Positions 33,338 to 41,828 of a stretch of DNA of 64,000 nt are shown here, piece by piece. Each line of letters opens with the position of its first letter. Position 1 is the first letter of the stretch. The translations under genes and the position numbers were made by a program. This DNA is from an uncultured Bacteroidales bacterium. Lineage in GTDB: Bacteria > Bacteroidota > Bacteroidia > Bacteroidales > UBA932. The notes under the pieces were generated by a model. It did no database searches and had not been told where the DNA came from. It worked only from the letters and a program-made list of their open reading frames with translations. The stretch covers positions 1-64,000 of the forward strand of contig CASFGK010000014.1 in assembly GCA_949294195.1 (NCBI GenBank), given 5' to 3'.

Positions 33338-34660
33338 TCATTCTGTCCAGTCTGATGCCTTGGACATCTTTTCGCGTATCTTGCCGGTTGCCAGATTCCC
33401 GATACTGCCGGTATGGGTATGGTTGAGTTCTGACGCCTTATCCGGAGCGGCTCCGCTTCCGTAGCGGAAAGTCCCGTTGTTGACTTCTATTCCTACAGCC
33501 TTGTAGGCGTCCCTGAATGGTGTGCCGGCAAGTACCCTCCTGTTGACCTCTTCTACCGTGAACAGGTAGTCGTATATGTGATTCTTCAGGATGTTTTCAT
33601 TTATCCTTATGTTGTCGAGCATGTAACAGGTCATTTCAAGACACTTGTGCATAAGTTCCAGTTTCGGGAAAAGTATGTCTTTAAGCAGCTGGAAGTCCCG
33701 GTGGTATCCGTGTGGCATGTTGCTGCATAGCATTGATATTTCGTATTCGGCGCTCATGATCCTGTTGCAGTTCCCTCTCATGATTTCCCATACGTCAGGA
33801 TTTTTCTTATGCGGCATGATGCTGGAGCCGGTTGTAAGTTCATCAGGGAACGAGATGAATCCGTAATTGGGGCACATGTACATACAGCAGTCTGCTGCGA
33901 ATTTGTTAAGAGTCAGCGCTACCGCTCCTATGGCGGATGCTACGGCGCGTTCGGTCCTGCCTCTGCTCAGCTGGGCTGCGACGGAGTTGAATTCCATTGA
34001 ACCGAATCCGAGCAGTCTTGTGGTCATTTCCCTGTCCAGTGGAAACGAGCTTCCATACCCGGCAGCGGATCCGAGCGGGTTCTGGTCGGCTACATTGTAT
34101 GCCCCGTGCAGCATGTACATGTCATCTGCAAGGCTTTCCGCATAGGCTCCGAACCACATCCCGAACGAAGACGGCATGGCTACCTGTCCGTGTGTATAGC
34201 CAGGCAGCAGCACTTCCTTATATTTTTCGCCGAGTTTCTGGAGAATGTCGAAAAGCAGCAGGACCCTGTCTTTCACCTTCAGGATTTCATCCTTGAGGAA
34301 CAGCTTGATATCCACCAGCACCTGATCATTGCGGGAACGGCCCGAATGTATTTTTTTCCCGATTTCCCCGAGCCTGCGTGTGAGAAGCAGCTCTACCTGC
34401 GAGTGAATGTCTTCGACAGAGTCCTCCAGTCTGAAGTCACCGTTTTCTATTTTGCGGAGAATCTGCTGCAGGCCTTCAGTCAGCTTTTCAAGTTCATCCG
34501 CAGACAGCAGGCCGATGCTTTCAAGCATTTTTATATGAGCCATTGAACCCTGCACGTCATATTTTGCAAGTCTCATGTCAAGAATCCTGTCATTCCCGAC
34601 TGTGAAGTCTTCCACTATCTGAGTGGCTTCCTTCCCTTTGTTCCAGAGTGTTTCAGCCAT
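33338..34660 (-). CDS. argH: Argininosuccinate lyase
   Basis: This 440-residue enzyme splits argininosuccinate into arginine and fumarate. The fumarase-family signature GSSIMPHKKNPDV is clear, with HSGRSRNDQV near the start and GYTHGQVAMPSSFG (His/Thr of the active site). Length is a little short of the usual 460. Its ATG overlaps the stop of mgsA by one base (TAATG), so it is translationally coupled. It ends the minus-strand run argB, argE, mgsA, argH. Confidence 0.93.
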   Translation of the reverse strand: MAETLWNKGKEATQIVEDFTVGNDRILDMRLAKYDVQGSMAHIKMLESIGLLSADELEKLTEGLQQILRKIENGDFRLEDSVEDIHSQVELLLTRRLGEIGKKIHSGRSRNDQVLVDIKLFLKDEILKVKDRVLLLFDILQKLGEKYKEVLLPGYTHGQVAMPSSFGMWFGAYAESLADDMYMLHGAYNVADQNPLGSAAGYGSSFPLDREMTTRLLGFGSMEFNSVAAQLSRGRTERAVASAIGAVALTLNKFAADCCMYMCPNYGFISFPDELTTGSSIMPHKKNPDVWEIMRGNCNRIMSAEYEISMLCSNMPHGYHRDFQLLKDILFPKLELMHKCLEMTCYMLDNIRINENILKNHIYDYLFTVEEVNRRVLAGTPFRDAYKAVGIEVNNGTFRYGSGAAPDKASELNHTHTGSIGNLATGKIREKMSKASDWTE

Positions 34661-35115
34661 TAGAGTTTCCTGTTCTTGTAGTTTTCGATTGCCTTGGGTA
34701 TGATTCTTTCGTATGTGTCGCTTTTATAGAGCGGTGAAGAGATTATGAAGTCGGCCGTGCTCCTGTTTGTCGCAAAGGGTACATTGTAGAGAGATGCCAG
34801 ACGCACCAGACTCATCACATCGTTCTGGTGACCTTGCATGATCAGGTTGTCGCAGAAGAATACCAGCATGTCTACACGGCCTTCTGCAATCATTGCCCCG
34901 ATTTGCGCGTCTCCGCCCAAAGGTCCGCTCAAAAGACAGTGGATTTCCGGTATCTTGTCACCGAGAACTTCTGTCAATGCCGCCTTAATCAGTCTTCCGG
35001 TCGTGCCGGTACAGTACAGTGTACAGCTTTCAAATGAGCCTGCATTGAATTTTACCCAGTCTACCAGCTCGGATTTTCTGGCGTCATGCGCCACAAGTGC
35101 AATATTCCGTATCAT
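34660..35115 (-). CDS. mgsA: Methylglyoxal synthase
   Basis: This 151-residue enzyme converts dihydroxyacetone phosphate to methylglyoxal and phosphate. Matching features are ALVAHDARK at 7-13, a phosphate-binding YCTGTTGRLI, the SGPLGGDAQIGAMI stretch with the catalytic Asp at about 69, and a downstream His in MQGHQNDV. It is a bypass of lower glycolysis used under sugar-phosphate stress. Its position between argE and argH is unusual; it shares a TAATG junction with argH. Confidence 0.92.
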   Translation of the reverse strand: MIRNIALVAHDARKSELVDWVKFNAGSFESCTLYCTGTTGRLIKAALTEVLGDKIPEIHCLLSGPLGGDAQIGAMIAEGRVDMLVFFCDNLIMQGHQNDVMSLVRLASLYNVPFATNRSTADFIISSPLYKSDTYERIIPKAIENYKNRKL

Positions 35116-35131
35116 ATCTTTCTTCTCAAAA

Positions 35132-36364
35132 TTAATAGTTACAGCAAAACCTTTTTATAAAATCAATATATATGCCAATCGCTTTTTCAATCTCGCTCAC
35201 ATATACGAATTCATCCTTTTTGTGGGATCTGGATGATTCTCCCGGACCCATTTTTATGGCTTCACAGTTGATTCTCATCCAGTCCGATGTTGTCGGAGAT
35301 GAAAAAGTATTGATTCCCATTGACTTGACGCAGTCCAGCAGAAGGGATTTCTCCGGAGTTGCGGATGACTTGTTATGCAGGTTCCTCGCATTCAGACGGC
35401 TCTTGCAGATAGCCTGGAGTTCATCAAGTATTTCCTTGTTGGAATACTTTTCCGTAGGCCGGATGTCTATTACGAACCCGCATCTGTCCGGGATGATGTT
35501 GTGTGCAGTCCCGGCATTTATCTGTGTTACATTCATGTTTACATTACCCATTGACTTGGATACTTTGCTGAAAACATGGCTGCGCAGCTTCTCTATGTCT
35601 TCTATGGCTATGTATATTGAATTCACTCCTTCGTTTCGTGCAGCGTGGCCGCTGATTCCTTCGGCGACTGCGTCAATTACCAGCAGACCGCGCTCCGAAA
35701 TTGCGGCTGACATTCCTGTAGGTTCTCCTATTATCGCCCATTGAGGGTAGGTGTAAGTCCCTGTCTTCCCGTCGTGGATGTAAAGTTCAATGCTTTCTGC
35801 CGGAGTGATGTTATGATAGGCTTCACTGATGATTTTAGGAAATTTAAGCCATACTCTGTCCATGCCGTCTTTTCCTGAGCGTTCTTCTTCCGCACTTAGG
35901 ACAAGGATAAGGTTTATGGGCATGCGTTCATTGTAGAAATGGCGGAATGCCGCAAGCATTGATACTACTGAAGCTCCGTCATCATTGCTGCCGAGGCCGC
36001 AGACGAAATCATATCCTGTATTCTCCGAATGCATGTCCTGTCCCGTTTCTACTTTGGACGGGTCAGCGGGTATTACGCTTGCGGCTGCTTTGTAGTCAGG
36101 ATTATAAGGGTCGAACGTGTATCCCTCTACCGGAGGGACGGTATCAATGTGTGCGTTGAGCATCAGGCTTTTCTGCGCAGGGTCAAAATATCTGTTGAGG
36201 ACTATGATATTGTTCCCGTCGCGGTAGTATGCCATATTGCATTTGTCCAAAAATCCGCATATTCTGCTGCAGACTTCATCTTCCTTGAATGAAAATGACG
36301 GTATTGACACCATTTCCTGAAGCAGGCTTATGTATTCGTATACGTATAGACTTTTGTTTTCCAT
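35132..36364 (-). CDS. argE: M20-family deacetylase, probable ArgE
   Basis: The start is taken at 36364 (MENKSLYVYEYISLLQ), giving 410 residues; the longer frame runs into the argB region. M20 metal-binding motifs are NAHIDTVPPVEGY (His, Asp) and GLGSNDDGAS (bridging Asp) with LSAEEERSGKDG (Glu pair). SERGLLVIDAVAEG follows, leading to the dimerisation domain. By context with argB and argH it is the deacylase removing the acetyl or succinyl group in arginine synthesis. In Bacteroides fragilis the pathway works on succinylated intermediates, so the acyl group here is open. Confidence 0.82.
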   Translation of the reverse strand: MENKSLYVYEYISLLQEMVSIPSFSFKEDEVCSRICGFLDKCNMAYYRDGNNIIVLNRYFDPAQKSLMLNAHIDTVPPVEGYTFDPYNPDYKAAASVIPADPSKVETGQDMHSENTGYDFVCGLGSNDDGASVVSMLAAFRHFYNERMPINLILVLSAEEERSGKDGMDRVWLKFPKIISEAYHNITPAESIELYIHDGKTGTYTYPQWAIIGEPTGMSAAISERGLLVIDAVAEGISGHAARNEGVNSIYIAIEDIEKLRSHVFSKVSKSMGNVNMNVTQINAGTAHNIIPDRCGFVIDIRPTEKYSNKEILDELQAICKSRLNARNLHNKSSATPEKSLLLDCVKSMGINTFSSPTTSDWMRINCEAIKMGPGESSRSHKKDEFVYVSEIEKAIGIYIDFIKRFCCNY

Positions 36365-36413
36365 AGCCGGTAAAGAGTGAAATGTTTCTGATTCCCTTTG
36401 ATGAAAGTCCTGT

Positions 36414-37232
36414 TTATAATGTGATTGCTGTTCCTCTTGTGTTTCCGAGATTTGCAGCATGTTTGATTACTACTCTGGATACTCCGTTCTGCAGGGCCTT
36501 GAAAGCGTTGTCCAGTTTCGGTATCATTCCGTCGGCCACACGGCCTTCGGCTTTGAGGGTTGTGTACAGAGCAGGGGTGATTTCCATAATGATGCTGTCA
36601 GGGTCATCTTTATCATAGAGTACACCGTCTTTTTCAAAGCAGTATGTCAGGACAGTTTCGTGTCCGGCTTCGGCCAGGGCTTCCGCTACGGACGATGCTA
36701 TGGTGTCGGCGTTGGTATTGAGAAGATTTCCGTTCCCGTCGTATGTTATGGCGCACAGCACCGGAGTCATTCCTTGGTTGACAAGCGATTCCAGAAACCT
36801 GACATTTACTCCGGCCGGGATGATGTCACCGACGAAACCGTAGTCTGTTTCTCGCACTGTTCCGGATGCATCGTCCTTTGTTCCCGTAATTCTGACAGGA
36901 GGCCTTCTGGTAGCCCGGATTGTATTTCCGTCCGCTCCGCAAAGTCCGATTGCGTTGCATCCGTTTTTCTGAAGTGCGGCCGTAATGTGCTTGCTGCACC
37001 ATCCTGCATATACCATTGTTACAATTTCAAGTGTCTGTGCGTCAGTAACCCGTCTTCCGTCAACCATTACAGGTTCCATCCCCAGCCTTTTCTGCATGGA
37101 GCTTGCCATTACACCGCCTCCATGGACAAGTATTCTTGCCCCTTCCATAGCGGCAAAGTCCTTAGCGAAGCTTTGGAGCATCTGCTCGTTGTCTACAACA
37201 TTGCCGCCTATTTTTACTATGTCAATTTTCAT
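36414..37232 (-). CDS. argB: Acetylglutamate kinase family protein
   Basis: With start at 37232 (MKIDIVKIGGNVV) it has 272 residues, normal for the family. The amino-acid kinase motifs KIGGNVV and LVHGGGVMASSMQKRLGM bind ATP and substrate; VDGRRVTD, GLCGADGNTIRA and a C-terminal GMIPKLDNAFKAL are also typical. It phosphorylates N-acyl-glutamate in the second step of arginine synthesis. It is the first gene of the minus-strand arginine run; argC, argD, argG and the transcarbamylase are not in the window. Confidence 0.9.
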   Translation of the reverse strand: MKIDIVKIGGNVVDNEQMLQSFAKDFAAMEGARILVHGGGVMASSMQKRLGMEPVMVDGRRVTDAQTLEIVTMVYAGWCSKHITAALQKNGCNAIGLCGADGNTIRATRRPPVRITGTKDDASGTVRETDYGFVGDIIPAGVNVRFLESLVNQGMTPVLCAITYDGNGNLLNTNADTIASSVAEALAEAGHETVLTYCFEKDGVLYDKDDPDSIIMEITPALYTTLKAEGRVADGMIPKLDNAFKALQNGVSRVVIKHAANLGNTRGTAITL

Positions 37233-37290
37233 CAGGCCTGTTATATTTGGTTCCGGCCGCGAATGTACGACAATTTTTGAAGTAATCATT

Positions 37291-37298
37291 TATCTTTG
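37291..37298 (+). promoter_or_regulatory. -7 motif for the metallophosphoesterase gene
   Basis: TATCTTTG matches TAnnTTTG, 20 bases before the start at 37319, in the 86-base gap shared with the divergent argB gene. Confidence 0.5.
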
Positions 37299-37318
37299 CG
37301 TTACAAAAATTTCTGAAT

Positions 37319-38278
37319 ATGAACAAGACTGTTTTCCTGATACCGGCGGCTTTGGCCTGCATCTTTTCCTGCAGCTGTCCGGACAATGAAATTGTCAGCA
37401 ATATCATTGTGGCTGAAGGACATGTTACTTATCAGATGAAGAGCCTTGAACGTCCTTTCAAGGTAATGTTCATTTCCGACACACATTTTACCGTGGAAGA
37501 CGGACGCGGCGAGCCGTATTATGATTATTCGAAGCGTATGGGAGGAAGCGCCGTAGAGCCGGAGAACTACGGAGTCACAAACGGAAACGACAAGCGGCTT
37601 GCCGTGTCTCTGGAAAAGGCTGTAAAAGATTCGGTAGAGCTTGTGATATTGGGCGGAGACATAATTAATTTCCCGTCAGAGGCATCGGTCGAGTATGTCG
37701 TGAAAATGATGGAAGATTCCGGGCTTGAGTGGGCCTATACGTCAGGAAATCATGACTGGCATTACGAAGGGGAGCCGGGTGTGGCGGCAGACCAGCGGGA
37801 CAAGTGGGAGAGCTCTTCTATGAAACCTTTGTATCAAGGGGAAAACCCTTTATTCTATTCCAGGCAGATTAACGGGATCAATTTCCTTTTCATCGACGAT
37901 TCGACCAATGAAATTACTGATGCCCAGCTGGAGTTTCTTGAAAAGGAAATAGCCAGAGGCCTTCCTGTGATTCTGTCAATACACATCCCTGTCTATCTTC
38001 CGGGCCAGAATATAGACTACGGGTGCGGCAGTCCGTATTGGAACAGGGATAACGACATATACTATGAAATAGAGCGCAGGGAGCCGTGGCCTGAAGAAGG
38101 GCATACTTCTACGACATACCGTTTCCGTGAGATTGTCCTGAACGAACCTTCTGTCATAGGAATATTTGCAGGCCATACACACGAATGGAAAGTAGACTGC
38201 CTGTCTGGCAAAATCCAATACGTATCGGGAGCAGGCAGGGATGGCCATGATGTCCTGATAAGCTTCGTGAAACTTTGA
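37319..38278 (+). CDS. Calcineurin-like metallophosphoesterase lipoprotein
   Basis: This 319-residue protein has a lipoprotein signal (AALACIFSCSC). The five metallophosphoesterase motifs are FISDTHF, LGGDIINF, TSGNHDW, SIHIPVY and AGHTHEW, which build a two-metal site. Substrate is unknown; related Bacteroidota proteins are secreted phosphoesterases. It stands alone, divergent from argB. Confidence 0.88.
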   Translation: MNKTVFLIPAALACIFSCSCPDNEIVSNIIVAEGHVTYQMKSLERPFKVMFISDTHFTVEDGRGEPYYDYSKRMGGSAVEPENYGVTNGNDKRLAVSLEKAVKDSVELVILGGDIINFPSEASVEYVVKMMEDSGLEWAYTSGNHDWHYEGEPGVAADQRDKWESSSMKPLYQGENPLFYSRQINGINFLFIDDSTNEITDAQLEFLEKEIARGLPVILSIHIPVYLPGQNIDYGCGSPYWNRDNDIYYEIERREPWPEEGHTSTTYRFREIVLNEPSVIGIFAGHTHEWKVDCLSGKIQYVSGAGRDGHDVLISFVKL

Positions 38279-38331
38279 CGGGACGGTTGAATTGCTTTCA
38301 AACTTTTTAACTTTGACACTCTGGAAACAGC

Positions 38332-38631
38332 TTACAATGCGCAGCTGCCGTTGCCGCAGTCTTTGCTGCGGGAGCCCTTGTATTCTGGGTGGCGGTCAAG
38401 CCAGATGACAGCGTATCGGCAGGTGGCGACAGGCTTGAGCCCGGTGGTGATGGCATAGTCATAGGCGGTCTTCACCAGTTCGGATGCGATTCCGCGACCG
38501 CCGATTTCTTCAGGAACGATGGTGTGACGGATATCCAGACAGCCTTCTTCAATCCGGTAGCTGACATGTGCGGTGAAGCCGTTGACAATTGTGTAGAATT
38601 TCCCTTTATCGGGTTCGTGAATAATGACCAT
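38332..38631 (-). CDS. GNAT-like acetyltransferase (YidJ-type, single domain)
   Basis: The start at 38631 (MVIIHEPDKGKFY) gives 99 residues. The short GNAT fold is seen as HVSYRIEEGCLDIRHTIVPEEIGGRGIASELV, where GGRGIA is the acetyl-CoA pyrophosphate loop, followed by AYDYAITTGLKPVATCRYAV. This is the small N-acetyltransferase domain family of about 95 residues found in many bacteria, with unknown acceptor. The ATG is one base from the stop of the small charged-protein gene upstream, so they are coupled. Confidence 0.8.
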   Translation of the reverse strand: MVIIHEPDKGKFYTIVNGFTAHVSYRIEEGCLDIRHTIVPEEIGGRGIASELVKTAYDYAITTGLKPVATCRYAVIWLDRHPEYKGSRSKDCGNGSCAL

Positions 38632-38632
38632 C

Positions 38633-38785
38633 TTAACTGTTGTCTTCTTTGTTGGCTGCTTCTTCTGCAAGTTTTTTACGGTATGCATCCATGCGTTTTT
38701 TCCAGGCTGCGCGTTTTGCTTTTTCAGCTGCCGCTTTCCTTTCAAGATATTCTTCGTACTTTCTTTCCAGATAGTTGTCTGCCAT
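38633..38785 (-). CDS. Small highly charged protein, 50 residues
   Basis: It reads MADNYLERKYEEYLERKA at the start and is almost entirely Lys, Arg, Glu and Ala, with predicted continuous helix. ATG at 38785, TAA at 38633. Similar MADNYLE-type small proteins occur in other Bacteroidota, so it is likely a real gene. It is translationally adjacent to the GNAT gene (one-base gap) and may be its substrate or partner; this is inference. No function is known. Confidence 0.7.
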   Translation of the reverse strand: MADNYLERKYEEYLERKAAAEKAKRAAWKKRMDAYRKKLAEEAANKEDNS

Positions 38786-38944
38786 ACCTAAAGCCTTCTA
38801 CGCCAAATTTTTCATAAATGTAGCAAAGAGTTTTGATTTTTAATAAGATTGTGTTAAAAATAAATTGATTTTTTATGATAATTGTATTTTTATCTTATAA
38901 ATGCAACAGTATAAACGGCGCGTCAGCGCCAAATGTCGGCGATT
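38786..38944. other. AT-rich spacer
   Basis: No gene is seen here; the stretch around 38820-38900 is strongly AT-rich (TTTTTAATAAGATTGTG). It could hold the promoter of the charged-protein/GNAT pair on the minus strand or of the decayed gene on the plus strand, but no exact TAnnTTTG match is present on the minus side. Confidence 0.4.
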
Positions 38945-39130
38945 ATGAACAGACAGTTTAACTTGATGGCAGCTGCATCAGCGCTTTTCGCTGCTGTTTC
39001 CTGCGGAAATTCAGTAGAAGAGGCTGATGGGACGAAGACACTACAGTAGGACGGAATAAAAATCACCTGGATCCAGGACAATGCCGGAGAGCGTCTTATG
39101 GAAAGATCATCCGGAAATCTGCGCCGTACG
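38945..39130 (+). pseudogene. Decayed lipoprotein gene, perhaps MBL-fold hydrolase
   Basis: A frame starting ATG at 38945 encodes a lipoprotein signal (ASALFAAVSC), then an in-frame TAG 34 codons in. The same frame continues as DGIKITWIQDNAGERLM before degenerating without a conserved domain. The DGIKxTWIQDN pattern resembles the start of the mature part of Bacteroidota lipoprotein metallo-beta-lactamase-fold hydrolases. The remaining enzyme is gone, replaced by the convergent transporter gene. It looks like a deletion remnant; assignment of the family is inference. Confidence 0.45.
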
Positions 39131-39159
39131 ATATGGATTTCCCGACTGCTCCGGACTTT

Positions 39160-40329
39160 TTATCTTGCAAGCAGAGGAAAAAGTTTTTTCATCCCGTATA
39201 TAAGGGCTATGAAGCAGATTGCCCCTCCGACATATCCTATATACTGTATTCCCATCCCGTCGCATACTGCACCTCCCGCGAGAGCTCCGGTACCTATTCC
39301 GACATTGTATATTCCTGAGTATATGGACATTGCTACGGCTGTGCCTTGAGGTGCATTCCTGATGATTTCAGACTGGAACACAAGGTTGAAGCTGTTAATT
39401 GCAAGTCCCCAGAATACACACAGCAGGAATTCGGACCAGATACTGAATGATGCCGCCTGTAGCAGAAGAAGGAATACGCATATTCCGGATACGGCATATT
39501 TTATGAAAAATCCCGGCCGCTTGTCATAAAATTTCGAAAAGGAGATGCTTCCTATAATTCCTACGATGCCGAAAAGTGTGAGGATAAGAGTAACAGTCGT
39601 ACTGTCCATTCCTGCTACCTGCCCCATGAACGGCTCTATGTAGCTGTAGCCTGTAAAATGTCCGGTGATGGCGATAACAGTGATGAGGTAGATTCCAAGA
39701 AGAGCCGGGGTCTTGAAAAGGGCAGGAAGTTTCCTGATCGAGAAATTGCTTTCTCCCGGCGTCTTTTTCAGGACAGCGGCGAGTATGCACAATATCAGAA
39801 AGGCTGCGGCCCCGATGATAAGGAAAGTCGCCCGCCAACCTGCGTACAGCCCGATGGTGCGTCCGAGCGGCAGACCGACAATCATTGCAATGGATGAGCC
39901 CGATACGATGAAACTCAGTGCCGTCGACTGCTTTCCTTCCGGTGCCGTTTTGACGGCAAGGGGTGTGACTATCGACCAGAATATGGCATGAGCACAAGCA
40001 ACGCCCATCCTTGAGAGCATGAGCATGTAGAAGTCGGATGCAATTCCTGACAGCACATGGCTGACAACGAACAGTGCGGTTATCGAAAGCATCAGTTTCT
40101 TGCTTTCCGTCTTGGCAAATATCAGCATAAGCGGCAGGGAAGCGAGTGCTACTACCCATGCATATACTGTAATCATAAGTCCTGCATGTGATTCCGTTAT
40201 GTGGAAATCGGCCGCAATGTCAGAAAGCAGTCCGATGGGGATGAATTCGGATGTATTGAATATGAATGCTGAAAAAGTCAGTCCTATGACAGGCAGCCAG
40301 GCTTTCAGCCCGTTTCTTCCAGATGTCAT
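39160..40329 (-). CDS. MFS exporter, sugar-efflux (SotB/AraJ) type
   Basis: This 389-residue protein has twelve predicted helices. FIFNTSEFIPIGLLSDIAADF in helix 1 and ITESHAGLMITVYAW are characteristic of the drug/sugar-efflux DHA1 branch, as are RMGVACAHAIFWSIVTPLAV, ALSFIVSGSSIAMIVGLPLGRTIG and a C-terminal YSGIYNVGIGTGALAGG. SotB-type proteins expel arabinose, IPTG or drugs; the natural cargo here is unknown. It is 12 bases downstream of the TlpA gene, so the two may be cotranscribed. Confidence 0.85.
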   Translation of the reverse strand: MTSGRNGLKAWLPVIGLTFSAFIFNTSEFIPIGLLSDIAADFHITESHAGLMITVYAWVVALASLPLMLIFAKTESKKLMLSITALFVVSHVLSGIASDFYMLMLSRMGVACAHAIFWSIVTPLAVKTAPEGKQSTALSFIVSGSSIAMIVGLPLGRTIGLYAGWRATFLIIGAAAFLILCILAAVLKKTPGESNFSIRKLPALFKTPALLGIYLITVIAITGHFTGYSYIEPFMGQVAGMDSTTVTLILTLFGIVGIIGSISFSKFYDKRPGFFIKYAVSGICVFLLLLQAASFSIWSEFLLCVFWGLAINSFNLVFQSEIIRNAPQGTAVAMSIYSGIYNVGIGTGALAGGAVCDGMGIQYIGYVGGAICFIALIYGMKKLFPLLAR

Positions 40330-40341
40330 GACAAGTCCGTT

Positions 40342-41466
40342 TCAGAAAAGTTCGTCAAGTTTCTCATACAGGGCGGGGCTTTCTCCGGCAAATGCTCCGA
40401 CAATCTTCCCGTCCGGGTCAATGATAATCTTGCTTGGGTATCCCTGGATGCCATAGGCAAGAATCACTTCCTGGCCGTCTCCGTTGTACAGATTTGTCCA
40501 CGGAAGCTCATGCTCTGCAACCCCTTCTTTCCATTCTTCTTCCGTATCCCTGCAGTCGATGCCTACGAATTCAATCCTGTCCTTGTATCTGTCATAGTAT
40601 TTTTTCATGTCCGGAATGCCCTTGATGCACCAGCCGCACCATGTGCCCCAGAAATCCAGCAATACATATTTGCCTTTGAATGAAGCCAGTGTCTTGTATT
40701 CCCCTTCAATGTCCTTCAGCCTGAAATCCGGAGCCTGCGCACCCGGCTGAAGGCTTTTCCAGTTCTGTTTTTTCAGGATGACATTCCTGTTGTATGATAT
40801 GAGGTGATCAAGCACAGGAGCGATGGCGCTGTTACTGATGCTTTCGTCAAGCAGCCCGTATGCTTCAATACTTTCCTCGGCAGGCAGGAAGATGGCGGCA
40901 TAGGCTGATGCTATATTGGCAGGCTCCTTTCTGACGAGTTTCATTCTGGCTTCATCAAGACTTTTGACCGCTGCCCGGACTTCTTCCCTCAAAGAGTCTA
41001 TAGCTGCCGCATTCCTGTTGTCGAAAGTATAAAGCCCGTGCATCTGCTGCAGTTTTTCCATCCAGTGCCTTTCGGCCGCCTTCATCTCTGTCTGCCGGTT
41101 AAGCGCATCATACAGTTCAGTCCCTGAAATATCAGGAGTATTTACGCTGCCTGATACTGTCATTTTGTCCCCGGGCAGGAAAAGAATTCTCGTAGGGCAC
41201 ATTGTGATCATCTCGTCTTCGCTCCTCGGTTTCGGGATGAAGTAGACGTATGACGCCGAATCCGGTATCGAAGTTTCGAAGTATCCGTTTTTCAACACGA
41301 CAGTATCGATGTATCCGCTATACTCTCCTAAGGCACTTGACACTTCAATGAGCAGCGTATCCCTGTCCATTTCAATACGTCCGGAAATGTTTGTGTTACT
41401 GTTGCTGCATGATGCTGCCGCAAGGCATGCCATGCCGGCCAAGGCTGATAATATGATATGTTTCAT
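40342..41466 (-). CDS. TlpA-family thioredoxin-like lipoprotein with DUF4369-type N-domain
   Basis: The start at 41466 (MKHIILSALAGMACLAAASC) gives 374 residues and a clear lipobox; the Met at 41487 is possible. The N-terminal half is a beta domain of the DUF4369 kind (ISGRIEMDRDTLLIE..VLKNGYFETSI). A helical linker leads to the thioredoxin domain (about 245-374) with APDFRLKDIEGEY, the active site WCGWC, and GIQGYPSKIIIDPDGKIV. Probably a periplasmic thiol-disulfide protein anchored in the membrane. It starts just past the 3' end of rnpB. Confidence 0.88.
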   Translation of the reverse strand: MKHIILSALAGMACLAAASCSNSNTNISGRIEMDRDTLLIEVSSALGEYSGYIDTVVLKNGYFETSIPDSASYVYFIPKPRSEDEMITMCPTRILFLPGDKMTVSGSVNTPDISGTELYDALNRQTEMKAAERHWMEKLQQMHGLYTFDNRNAAAIDSLREEVRAAVKSLDEARMKLVRKEPANIASAYAAIFLPAEESIEAYGLLDESISNSAIAPVLDHLISYNRNVILKKQNWKSLQPGAQAPDFRLKDIEGEYKTLASFKGKYVLLDFWGTWCGWCIKGIPDMKKYYDRYKDRIEFVGIDCRDTEEEWKEGVAEHELPWTNLYNGDGQEVILAYGIQGYPSKIIIDPDGKIVGAFAGESPALYEKLDELF

Positions 41467-41489
41467 AGTCGGAACTGTTGTTTTCATGT

Positions 41490-41810
41490 AAAAAGGCGGG
41501 ACCGTAAGCCGGTTTCTGTTTTTGAATCTGCCATTTATCTTCGCAACCTACCCCCTGGCAACGGACAGGCAATCCTTGACTGCCAGTATATTTGGTCTTG
41601 CAGCCCCCAGAACCGTACCCGCTGCATGTCGCCATACAGCGTCGTGAGCTCTTGCCTCACGTTTTCACCCTTGCATTTCCATGCGGTAGTTTTCTGTTAC
41701 GGCGCTCCCGAGATTACTCCCGCCTGCGATTTCCGCAGTGGGGTGCCTTATGCTGTCCGGACTTTCCTCTATTGCGGAAAAAGTCCGCAATAGCGGCAGA
41801 TCGTCCCGCC
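41490..41810 (-). ncRNA. rnpB: RNase P RNA (class A)
   Basis: The minus strand begins GGCGGGACGATC and ends GGTCCCGCC followed by TTTTT, so the two ends pair as helix P1. The conserved core appears as GAGGAAAGTCCGGAC (CR-I, near 41760-41775), followed by the CR-II/III region with GGGTGAAAACGTGAGG, ACAGAAA CTACCGC, and CR-V as ACAGAAACCGGCTTACGG at the 3' side. It is the catalytic RNA of the tRNA 5'-maturation enzyme. It lies 18 bases after the OYE-like gene and just before the TlpA gene, so it is probably transcribed from within or past the reductase gene. Ends are good to a few bases. Confidence 0.95.
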
Positions 41811-41828
41811 TTATATGTCAATTGATAT

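Noticed and set aside
38945-39050. Recoded stop codon (TAG read as amino acid) in the lipoprotein remnant
   Set aside because: Nothing conserved continues after DGIKITWIQDNAGERLM and no recoding element was seen; a decayed gene is simpler.
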